This document shows positions 1 through 5,191 of a stretch of 5,191 nt of DNA, one piece after another. Position 1 is the stretch's first letter, and each line of letters opens with the position of its first letter. The position numbers were made by a program, and so were the translations under genes. The notes below the pieces were generated by a model. It searched no databases. It was not told the DNA's origin and saw only the letters and a list, made by a program, of their open reading frames with translations. This DNA comes from Sulfurimonas sp. (GTDB lineage Bacteria > Campylobacterota > Campylobacteria > Campylobacterales > Sulfurimonadaceae): the NCBI GenBank assembly GCA_027083475.1, contig JALWON010000217.1, positions 1 through 5,191 on the forward strand, read 5' to 3'.

Positions 1-554
1 ATGGGATGGGAGAGGATTATTCTGCTTTGAGTGCACATTGTAAAGAGCATGGTATTGCTCACATTATCAAAGATACTGCTGTTTTTGAACTTGCAAAAGA
101 GAAAATTCGTAAAAACTCTTCATCCTGCAGTTTTTTCTCGCGTATGCGTAGAGGCTATCTTTATAGTGCTGCAAAAGAGTTGGGATGCAATAAAGTAGCA
201 TTAGGACATCACATGGACGATGCAGCGGAGAGCTTTTTTATGAACTTTATCTACAATGGTCAGATGCGTAGTCTTGCTCCCAAATACACTGCAGGCAATG
301 GACTTGTTGTCATTCGACCCCTTATCCAAATGAGAGAACGCCAACTCTCTGCGTTTGTGATGGACAATGGTATTCATGCCATAGGTGATGAACTTTGCCC
401 TTCTATGCACTTTGAAGAGAAGATGCCCCATGCAAGAGCAAGTACAAAAGTGATGCTTGCAAAGATGGAAAAAGATTTCCCATCCCTCTTTACCTCTTTA
501 AATGCTGCGTTTAAAAACATCTCTGTCGATAGTTTTTTTATGCAGGAAGATTAG
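1..554 (+). CDS. ttcA: TtcA-family tRNA thiolation protein, PP-loop ATPase (5'-truncated)
   Basis: C-terminal portion of a TtcA/TilS-like PP-loop enzyme. TtcA uses ATP, and an iron-sulfur cluster in characterised members, to make 2-thiocytidine at tRNA position 32 in the cytosol. The frame is open to the left edge, so the ATG at position 6 is probably internal; the N-terminal ATP-binding SGGxDS loop would lie outside the window. Counting that Met as residue 1, visible family marks are CSFFSRMRRG (41-50), matching the CSLCSRLRRG block of enterobacterial TtcA, LGHHMDDAAES (66-76), matching LGHHRDD, APKY (91-94), IRPL (103-106) and a late Cys (C131) in DELCPSM. Each of the two CxxC pairs of classical TtcA keeps only one Cys here (C41 and C131). 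The gene is convergent with the SulP gene, and the two stop codons overlap. The family call is firm; the exact thiolation substrate is inferred. Confidence 0.85.
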   Translation, partial: GMGEDYSALSAHCKEHGIAHIIKDTAVFELAKEKIRKNSSSCSFFSRMRRGYLYSAAKELGCNKVALGHHMDDAAESFFMNFIYNGQMRSLAPKYTAGNGLVVIRPLIQMRERQLSAFVMDNGIHAIGDELCPSMHFEEKMPHARASTKVMLAKMEKDFPSLFTSLNAAFKNISVDSFFMQED

Positions 555-2089
555 TAGTTAAACGCAACCTTATATGTCGGATCATCCTCTTCATAGGTAC
601 AGTGAGGGCCTGCTTTTTTAAGAATGACTTTACAATCAGCACTTAAGTGTCTCAGCGTGAGGTTCTTCCCTGCCTCTTCGTATTTTTTAACCATAGCATC
701 AATGGCTTCTACCCCTGAGAAGTCTAATACGCGTGCATTTTTAAAGTCAATGACAACTTTGTCTGGATCATTTTCTATGTCAAAATTATCTGAAAAGGTA
801 GTGGCACTTGCAAAAAAGAGGGGGCCTTCAAGGGAATATACTTTTGTTCCATCTGGCTCAATGGTGCTTTTTGCCCAAATACGAGCATGTTTCCAAGCAA
901 ATACAAGGGCAGAGATAATCACTCCTGCAATGACAGCTATTGCCAAGTCTTCAACAACAGTGATGATTGTCACAACAATCATTACAAAGGTGTCTTCCTT
1001 TGGCATATGTTTGAGATGTGAAAAACTCGACCACTCAAATGTCCCAATACTCACCATAAACATAATACCGACTAAAACACCAACAGGGATAATATTGAGC
1101 ACATCGGTCATAGAAACAACTAAAACTAAAAGACCAACTGCAGCAGTAAAAGAGGAGAGTCTGCCAAGTCCACCTGAGGTAAAGTTGATGATACTCTGCC
1201 CAATCATAGCACACCCTGCCATGCCACCAAAGAAGCCTGATGCCATATTTCCACAGCCTAAGGCGATACACTCTTGGTTTCCACTCCCTCTTTCATTACT
1301 CATCTCATCTAAAACAGCGAGTGTGAGAAGGGACTCTATAAGCCCCACAAGTGCCATGATAACAGCATAAGGTAAAACCATGAGAATTGCATCGATGCTA
1401 AAAAGGGTATCGGGTAAAATAAAATGGGGAAGTTGCCCTTTAAACGCAGACAAATCAGCAAGAGAGCCCACTAGAAGTGTATTGGTATGGGTAAAATAAA
1501 CACCCAGTGTGATGAGGACAATAGCCACTAAACCAGAGGGAATAGTTTTTGTAAATTTTGGTAAAAAATACATGATAAGCATGGTAATACCCACAATGAT
1601 ATACATACTCAAACCTTGCCCATCAAAAAATTTAAACTGCGCCATAGCAATAACAATGGCAAGCCCATTCACAAAGCCATAAAGGGCAGGTTGTGGCACT
1701 AAACGGATAAACTTTCCAAGCTTCAATACCCCTACAAGAACTTGGAATGCTCCTGCCATAATGGTTGCAAGTAAGACATAGTGAAGCATATGGACATAGA
1801 GTGTTTCGCCTGAAAGTCCTGCTGCACTGAGGAGTTTATTGGCTTCTAAAACAAGCCCTACCATTACAACAGCTACGCTTCCCGTCGCCCCGCTAATCAT
1901 TCCCGGTTTTCCACCTATCACAGCGGTGACAAGCCCTAAAATAAATGCAGTATAAAGCCCGACAATAGGACTCACTCCTGCTATAAAACTAAAGGCAATC
2001 GCCTCAGGCACAAGCGCTACAGCTACAACTAAACCAGATAAAATGTCATTTTTTATATTGGGTGATGCGTATTTTTTTATATTAAACAA
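551..2089 (-). CDS. SulP-family inorganic anion transporter with STAS domain
   Basis: Complete 512-residue inner-membrane transporter of the SulP (SLC26-related) family, whose members carry sulfate, bicarbonate or dicarboxylates by symport or exchange. The N-terminal signature is ALVPEAIAFSFIAGVSPIVG (residues 25-44), the position of the classical PQxxAYA block, followed by GGKPGMISGATGS (59-71) and many hydrophobic segments to about residue 400. The family block ECIALGCGNMASGFFGGMAG lies at 273-292, followed by GQSIINFTSGG (297-307). A cytoplasmic STAS domain spans roughly 415-495 and contains VIDFKNARVLDFSG (446-459); its DFSG matches the DxSG of anti-sigma-antagonist proteins. The start is TTG at 2087-2089: an in-frame TAA lies 15 bases upstream, no ATG lies between, and the next internal Met is residue 64, beyond the first membrane segments. 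AAAGG sits 9 bases upstream. No carbonic anhydrase or sulfur-assimilation gene is adjacent, so the substrate cannot be named. Confidence 0.95.
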   Translation of the reverse strand: MFNIKKYASPNIKNDILSGLVVAVALVPEAIAFSFIAGVSPIVGLYTAFILGLVTAVIGGKPGMISGATGSVAVVMVGLVLEANKLLSAAGLSGETLYVHMLHYVLLATIMAGAFQVLVGVLKLGKFIRLVPQPALYGFVNGLAIVIAMAQFKFFDGQGLSMYIIVGITMLIMYFLPKFTKTIPSGLVAIVLITLGVYFTHTNTLLVGSLADLSAFKGQLPHFILPDTLFSIDAILMVLPYAVIMALVGLIESLLTLAVLDEMSNERGSGNQECIALGCGNMASGFFGGMAGCAMIGQSIINFTSGGLGRLSSFTAAVGLLVLVVSMTDVLNIIPVGVLVGIMFMVSIGTFEWSSFSHLKHMPKEDTFVMIVVTIITVVEDLAIAVIAGVIISALVFAWKHARIWAKSTIEPDGTKVYSLEGPLFFASATTFSDNFDIENDPDKVVIDFKNARVLDFSGVEAIDAMVKKYEEAGKNLTLRHLSADCKVILKKAGPHCTYEEDDPTYKVAFNY

Positions 2090-2098
2090 TTTTAGAGA

Positions 2099-2103
2099 CC
2101 TTT
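2099..2103 (-). promoter_or_regulatory. Ribosome binding site deciding the TTG start of the SulP gene
   Basis: On the minus strand AAAGG lies 9 bases before the TTG at 2087-2089. With the in-frame TAA at 2102-2104 and no ATG before residue 64, this makes TTG the only sensible start. Confidence 0.6.
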
Positions 2104-2112
2104 ATTTTTTTC

Positions 2113-2141
2113 TTGAAATATTATGAAAAAAGTTGTATAAT
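2113..2141 (+). promoter_or_regulatory. Sigma-70 promoter of the 44-residue small gene
   Basis: TTGAAA at 2113-2118 and TATAAT at 2136-2141 are separated by exactly 17 bases, 11 of 12 matches to the sigma-70 consensus. The expected transcription start is near 2148, giving a leader of about 27 bases before the ATG at 2175. This is the best promoter match in the window and supports the small ORF as a real gene. Confidence 0.7.
2120..2125 (-). promoter_or_regulatory. Candidate -10 box for the SulP gene
   Basis: On the minus strand CATAAT (5 of 6 to TATAAT) follows a T-rich run (ACTTTTTT), the layout often seen in Campylobacterota promoters that lack a clear -35. No TTGACA-like hexamer is found 16-18 bases upstream. 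Transcription would begin near 2113, giving a leader of about 24 bases with AAAGG inside it. The box lies within the spacer of the opposite-strand promoter of the small gene. Tentative. Confidence 0.35.
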
Positions 2142-2158
2142 TCCTTATCTAAATTATT

Positions 2159-2164
2159 AGGAGA
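2159..2164 (+). promoter_or_regulatory. Ribosome binding site of the 44-residue small gene
   Basis: AGGAGA is a near-perfect Shine-Dalgarno sequence. The AGGAG core ends 11 bases before the ATG at 2175, slightly long but workable. No other start codon is better placed. Confidence 0.65.
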
Positions 2165-2174
2165 AACTATACAT

Positions 2175-2309
2175 ATGAAACATACATATTTAACAGAATC
2201 AGCAATTAAAGAGGCAGTTGCCAATCACGGTATTACCAAATCAGAGGCAAAAAAACTTATGAGAAAAGTTAATTGCCAAGTATTTATCTATAGAACAACA
2301 CAGATATAA
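2175..2309 (+). CDS. Uncharacterised 44-residue basic small protein
   Basis: ATG-to-TAA ORF of 44 codons beginning MKHTYLTESAIKEAVANHGI and ending FIYRTTQI. I do not recognise the family. It has no signal peptide or membrane segment. It is clearly basic (6 Lys and 2 Arg against 3 Glu and no Asp). The stretch from about residue 7 to 32 reads like two short amphipathic helices joined at HGITKSEA, which resembles a helix-turn-helix or small nucleic-acid-binding fold, followed by a probable beta strand (QVFIY, 35-39); this is inference only. It has a single Cys (C34). Support for coding comes from the strong TTGAAA-17-TATAAT promoter, AGGAGA upstream, and a clean fit between the SulP promoter region and the valS stop. 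It is transcribed alone, is divergent from the SulP gene, and ends 3 bases from the valS stop. A leader peptide or spurious ORF are the alternatives. Confidence 0.65.
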   Translation: MKHTYLTESAIKEAVANHGITKSEAKKLMRKVNCQVFIYRTTQI

Positions 2310-2312
2310 ATT

Positions 2313-4937
2313 TTATTGCAACGATTCAAGTTGCTCCACAACTTTTACTTGCTTTGCTTTTGCATCTGCAAGAAGGTTGCGGTTTTTTTCTAAAACATCT
2401 TCAGGGGCATTGGCGACAAAACGCTCATTATTTAACATTCCATTTAATTTGCCTATCTCTTTTTGCAGTTTTTCATCCTGTTTTGTAAGTTTTGCGATAA
2501 TAGAAGATAAATCTATACTATCGGTTGGAATGAAACTCTCACACTTATCAGATATATCACTCACTGCATTTTCAATCTTACTCTCTGTAAAGCTAAGATT
2601 TTCTACTTTTGCGAGTTTTGAGATAAATGGCAACATCATAGCTTGCGTTTTAGCATCTACATTGTTGAGTTTTACAAATGCTTTTTCTATTTTTTGGTTG
2701 GCTAAATCAACCAGTACTTTTGCACGGCGAATCGAGACAATAGCATCCATAATAATTTCAAATGTCGCTTCTTCTTTGCGCTGTTTTGTTTTGGATGGGT
2801 ACTTCATAAGCATAATGGACTCACCATCTTCTAAAGAGGTACCACTGAGTTCATGGTAGAGATGTTCTGTAATAAATGGCATAAAAGGGTGGAGCAGTTT
2901 CATTGCCTCTTTAAAGATAGCCCCAAGCTCGACAATAGAACTTTTGTCTGCTTTACTCAGCTCAATTCCCCAGTCACAAAACTCATTCCAAAGAAATTTA
3001 TACATCACAAGTGCTGCATCGTTAAACTTATACTCATCAAGGTTGGCACGCACTTCTTTGGTTGCATAGTTTAAACGCGACATCATATAGCGCCCTAGGT
3101 CACTCTCTACACAAAAACTTGTAAGGTCAGGGAAAACATCTACATTCATCTGTAAGTATTTACTTGCATTATAAAGTTTGTTGGTAAAGTTTCGGTTGAG
3201 TTCGAGTTTCTCTTCACTCATACGAATATCACGCCCTTGTGCAGCACTCACAGCGAGGGTAAAACGCAAGATATCAGCGGAGTATTTGTTTACCATGTCA
3301 AGTGGGTCAATGACATTTCCTTTTGATTTTGACATTTTTTGCCCATGCTCATCACGTACAAGTGCATGCAGATAAATATGGTTAAATGGCAGTTTTCCTA
3401 TGAAGTTTTCACCCATCATCATCATACGTGCAACCCAAAAGAAGAGAATATCAAAACCAGTAATCAGGAGGGTATTTGGATAAAAATCTTTCATATCGTC
3501 TGATTGGAAAAGTTTATCCATCGCAACATCGCCATTGCCCCAGCCTAACGTAGAAAAAGGCCAGAGTGCTGAACTGAACCAAGTGTCCAGAACATCAGGG
3601 TCTTGAGTGAGATTTTTACTTGCACATTTTGGACATGATGCAGGAGTATCTTCTAGGCTTGCAAACTCATGGTCACAATCGCCACAGTAAAACACAGGTA
3701 TTTGATGCCCCCACCAGAGTTGACGTGAGATACACCAGTCACGAAGTTCTCCCATCCACGAGTTATAAGAGTTAATCCAGTGTGGAGGGAAAAACTGTGC
3801 TTCTCCTGCATTTGTTTTTTCTATGGAAGCATCGGCTACTTTACTACGAACAAACCACTGTTTTGAGATGTAGGGTTCAACAACATTTTTACATCTGTAG
3901 CAATGTCCGACTTGGTGTTTATGGTCTTCAATCTTTACCATAAATCCCTCTTCTTGCAGACGAGCGACAATAGTTTCGCGTGCTTCTAAACGCTCAAGCC
4001 CTGCAAATTCGCCAGCATATTCATTTAAGATTCCTTTTTCATCAAAAACAGTGATAAATTCAAGGTTATGGCGTTTCCCGACCTCGTAGTCATTTTGGTC
4101 ATGAGCAGGGGTTACTTTTACAACCCCTGTTCCAAACTCCATATCGACATAATCATCTGCAATGATTTTGATTTTTTTATCTAAGAGTGGTAAAAGTACT
4201 TCTTTTCCTATAATCGCTTTGTAGCGTTCATCCTCAGGGTGTACCATGATTGCCGTATCGCCAAAGTAGGTTTCAGGTCTTGTTGTTGCGACTTCAACAC
4301 TACCACTTCCATCGGCGAAATGGTAGAGCATATGGTAAAATTTGCCATTTTCCTCTTCATGCTCTACTTCAATGTCTGAGAGTGCACCATCGTGTGTACA
4401 CCAGTTTACCATGTAATTTCCACGTACAATAAGCCCATCATTGTAGAGTTTTACAAAGGCTTCTTTGACAGACTTTTGCAGCCCCTCATCCATTGTAAAA
4501 CGCTCACGCTCCCAAGCAGGGCTTACTCCCATATGGCGGAGTTGTTCTGTCATGATTCCCGCAGATTCTGCTTTCCATTTCCAAGCACGTTCTAAAAAGG
4601 CTTCACGACCTATGGCTTCTTTTGTTGTTCCCTCAGCTAAAAGTTGTTTCTCAACAACATTTTGTGTTGCGATCCCTGCATGGTCTGTTCCAGGTTGCCA
4701 GAGTGTTTTGTACCCATCCATGCGTTTGTAACGTGTGATAATGTCTTGAAGTGTAAAGGTAAGTGCATGCCCAATGTGTAAACGCCCTGTAACATTTGGC
4801 GGCGGCATCATAATGGAGAAGTTTTTCCCTTCTTCTTGGATAGCCTTGTTCGCATCTACTTCAAAGTATCTACGACTTTCCCAAATTTTGTAATATTTGT
4901 TTTCTGTTTCTTGTGGATTGTATCTGTTATCTGACAT
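2313..4937 (-). CDS. valS: Valyl-tRNA synthetase
   Basis: Complete 874-residue class I aminoacyl-tRNA synthetase that charges tRNA-Val with valine in the cytosol and hydrolyses mischarged Thr-tRNA. It is close in size to the Thermus enzyme (about 860) and shorter than that of E. coli (951). The Rossmann fold begins with PPPNVTGRLHIGHA (45-58; HIGH at 54-57). The CP1 editing domain covers roughly 190-340, with ATTRPETYFGDTAIMVHPED (217-236) and GTGVVKVTPAHDQNDY (269-284). Possible zinc ligands are C346/C349 and the pairs C418/C421 and C435/C438. DPDVLDTWFSSALWPFSTLG (446-465) and KMSKSKGNVIDP (534-545) complete the catalytic core. An anticodon-binding helical domain follows from about 610, and a Lys/Glu-rich C-terminal coiled-coil arm spans about 808-874. 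The start ATG has AAGG 7 bases upstream and fits the family N-terminus (NPQETENKYYKIWE). The gene is monocistronic within the window. No truncation or missing key residue was seen. Confidence 0.98.
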   Translation of the reverse strand: MSDNRYNPQETENKYYKIWESRRYFEVDANKAIQEEGKNFSIMMPPPNVTGRLHIGHALTFTLQDIITRYKRMDGYKTLWQPGTDHAGIATQNVVEKQLLAEGTTKEAIGREAFLERAWKWKAESAGIMTEQLRHMGVSPAWERERFTMDEGLQKSVKEAFVKLYNDGLIVRGNYMVNWCTHDGALSDIEVEHEEENGKFYHMLYHFADGSGSVEVATTRPETYFGDTAIMVHPEDERYKAIIGKEVLLPLLDKKIKIIADDYVDMEFGTGVVKVTPAHDQNDYEVGKRHNLEFITVFDEKGILNEYAGEFAGLERLEARETIVARLQEEGFMVKIEDHKHQVGHCYRCKNVVEPYISKQWFVRSKVADASIEKTNAGEAQFFPPHWINSYNSWMGELRDWCISRQLWWGHQIPVFYCGDCDHEFASLEDTPASCPKCASKNLTQDPDVLDTWFSSALWPFSTLGWGNGDVAMDKLFQSDDMKDFYPNTLLITGFDILFFWVARMMMMGENFIGKLPFNHIYLHALVRDEHGQKMSKSKGNVIDPLDMVNKYSADILRFTLAVSAAQGRDIRMSEEKLELNRNFTNKLYNASKYLQMNVDVFPDLTSFCVESDLGRYMMSRLNYATKEVRANLDEYKFNDAALVMYKFLWNEFCDWGIELSKADKSSIVELGAIFKEAMKLLHPFMPFITEHLYHELSGTSLEDGESIMLMKYPSKTKQRKEEATFEIIMDAIVSIRRAKVLVDLANQKIEKAFVKLNNVDAKTQAMMLPFISKLAKVENLSFTESKIENAVSDISDKCESFIPTDSIDLSSIIAKLTKQDEKLQKEIGKLNGMLNNERFVANAPEDVLEKNRNLLADAKAKQVKVVEQLESLQ

Positions 4938-4944
4938 AGTATCG

Positions 4945-4948
4945 CCTT
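4945..4948 (-). promoter_or_regulatory. Ribosome binding site of valS
   Basis: On the minus strand AAGG (within AAGGCGAT) ends 7 bases before the ATG at 4935-4937, which supports that start. Confidence 0.6.
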
Positions 4949-4963
4949 AAAAATAATTGCGCG

Positions 4964-4992
4964 ATTATAGCCAAAAAGTGCTTATTTATAAA
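4964..4992 (-). promoter_or_regulatory. Promoter of valS
   Basis: On the minus strand a perfect TATAAT lies at 4964-4969, preceded by TTTTTGGC. A weak -35, TTTATA (4 of 6), lies at 4987-4992 with a 17-base spacer. The transcription start would be near 4957, leaving a leader of about 20 bases. That is too short for a leader-peptide attenuator, and no T-box is present. Confidence 0.6.
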
Positions 4993-5007
4993 TATCTCTA
5001 TAAATAT
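4987..5007. repeat. Tandem 9-bp direct repeat TATAAATAT
   Basis: TATAAATAT occurs at 4987-4995 and again at 4999-5007, 12 bases apart start to start, separated by CTC. The first copy overlaps the weak -35 of valS and both lie upstream of the nucleotidyltransferase promoter. It could be a regulator site or UP-element-like AT tract; in such AT-rich DNA it may be chance. Confidence 0.4.
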
Positions 5008-5037
5008 TAAAATAGACCCAGAGTAAAAGCAATTTTC

Positions 5038-5054
5038 TTATGTTATAATCATAA
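5038..5054. promoter_or_regulatory. Inverted repeat straddling the nucleotidyltransferase -10 box
   Basis: TTATG at 5038-5042 is mirrored by CATAA at 5050-5054, with the 7-base centre TTATAAT containing the -10 box. This is where a repressor operator would sit, and many toxin-antitoxin genes are autoregulated, but 5-bp arms in AT-rich DNA are weak evidence. Confidence 0.25.
5041..5049 (+). promoter_or_regulatory. Extended -10 promoter of the nucleotidyltransferase gene
   Basis: TGT immediately followed by TATAAT forms an extended -10 element (TGnTATAAT). No acceptable -35 is seen at 16-18 bases, which extended -10 promoters tolerate. The transcription start would be near 5056, about 20 bases before the ATG at 5076. 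Confidence 0.6.
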
Positions 5055-5063
5055 AAAATATAT

Positions 5064-5067
5064 GGAG
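5064..5067 (+). promoter_or_regulatory. Ribosome binding site of the nucleotidyltransferase gene
   Basis: GGAG lies 8 bases before the ATG at 5076, an ideal spacing that fixes this start. An earlier ATG at 5062 opens only a five-codon frame ending in TGA. Confidence 0.65.
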
Positions 5068-5075
5068 CTTTACTT

Positions 5076-5191
5076 ATGAATAAGAATAATATAGTAGATT
5101 ATTTACAAAAGCAACAACCATATTTTTATACTCATTTTGGTATTCGCTTTGTTGGACTTTTTGGGTCATTTTCTCGTGGGGATGAAACAAA
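5076..5191 (+). CDS. MntA-like minimal nucleotidyltransferase (3'-truncated)
   Basis: The first 38 codons of a gene running off the right edge. The product begins MNKNNIVDYLQKQQPYFYTH, then reads FGIRFVGLFGSFSRGDET. The N-terminal helix, the short strand (RFVGLFG, 24-30) and GSFSRG (30-35) match the start of the polymerase-beta-type minimal nucleotidyltransferase fold, whose active site is GS followed about ten residues later by DxD. The DxD would lie just beyond the window. Proteins of this type are often MntA antitoxins, which in the characterised type VII systems AMPylate and so neutralise the HepT ribonuclease encoded next to them; others are orphan or have unknown substrates. The gene is divergent from valS, with its own extended -10 promoter and GGAG site. 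The superfamily is clear; the toxin-antitoxin role is inference, since the partner is not visible. Confidence 0.82.
   Translation, partial: MNKNNIVDYLQKQQPYFYTHFGIRFVGLFGSFSRGDET

Noticed and set aside
6..8. ATG at position 6 as the true start of the ttcA-like gene
   Set aside because: The frame remains open to the window edge and a start here would remove the ATP-binding loop essential to the family, so the gene is cut by the edge.
595..619. Possible intrinsic terminator for the ttcA-like gene: AGGT/GCCT stem followed by six T
   Set aside because: The stem is only four pairs including a G-U, with a 9-base loop and two bases before the T-run; it also encodes part of the SulP STAS domain.
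624..1370. 248-codon open frame on the plus strand opposite the SulP gene
   Set aside because: It lies wholly antisense to a clear transporter gene, shows no recognisable domain, and low-complexity Ser/Thr/Ile/Pro content is what the complement of a hydrophobic membrane protein gives.
2318..2344. Two mutually exclusive hairpins (GCAAC/GTTGC and AAGTTG/CAACTT) just past the small gene
   Set aside because: Stems of 5-6 pairs, AT-rich, with at most a short T-run on the plus strand and none on the minus; too weak to call a terminator or switch, and they lie in the valS coding end.
2377..2859. 160-codon open frame on the plus strand opposite the valS 3' end
   Set aside because: Antisense shadow of the coiled-coil and anticodon-binding part of valS; no known motif. 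The other plus-strand frames inside 2853-4731 are rejected for the same reason.
4941..4965. Inverted repeat ATCGC ... GCGAT in front of valS
   Set aside because: The upstream arm lies in the -10 region and is not transcribed from the predicted start near 4957, so it cannot fold in the mRNA; 5-bp arms over a 15-base gap are expected by chance.
4938..4970. T-box or leader-peptide attenuator in front of valS
   Set aside because: The predicted leader is only about 20 bases, with no valine-rich ORF and no T-box elements.

Overview
This AT-rich window (about 40% GC by eye) looks like the chromosome of a free-living Campylobacterota bacterium, in the Sulfurimonas/Sulfurovum/Sulfuricurvum neighbourhood. 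The clues are the compact valyl-tRNA synthetase, the TtcA-family protein with a CSFFSRMRRG version of its cysteine motif, tight gene packing, and promoters with clear TATAAT boxes but mostly weak -35 elements. The organism call is inference from sequence character, not from a search.

Layout: (1) 1-554 (+) is the C-terminal part of a TtcA-family PP-loop tRNA thiolation protein, cut by the left edge. (2) 551-2089 (-) is a SulP-family inorganic anion transporter with a C-terminal STAS domain; it starts at TTG, and its stop codon overlaps that of the ttcA-like gene. (3) 2090-2174 is a short divergent promoter region. (4) 2175-2309 (+) is a 44-residue basic small protein with a consensus-like sigma-70 promoter and a Shine-Dalgarno site. 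(5) 2313-4937 (-) is a complete valS, whose stop lies 3 bases from that of the small gene. (6) 4938-5075 is a second divergent promoter region, carrying a 9-bp direct repeat and an extended -10 box flanked by a small inverted repeat. (7) 5076 to the right edge (+) is the start of a minimal nucleotidyltransferase (MntA-like) with the GSFSRG motif. It may be the antitoxin/AMPylase gene of a HepT-MntA type VII toxin-antitoxin pair, but the partner is not in the window.

Each of the five genes lies on the opposite strand to its neighbour, so no two share an operon inside the window. Each seems to have its own promoter, and both convergent junctions are so tight that transcripts probably overlap. 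ttcA and valS serve translation (tRNA modification and tRNA charging) and the transporter is a general membrane function; there is no sign that these genes form one pathway. No rRNA, tRNA, CRISPR array, insertion sequence or prophage gene was seen. The points most worth a second look are the uncharacterised 44-residue gene, the half-lost CxxC motifs of the TtcA-like protein, and the possible toxin-antitoxin module at the right edge.
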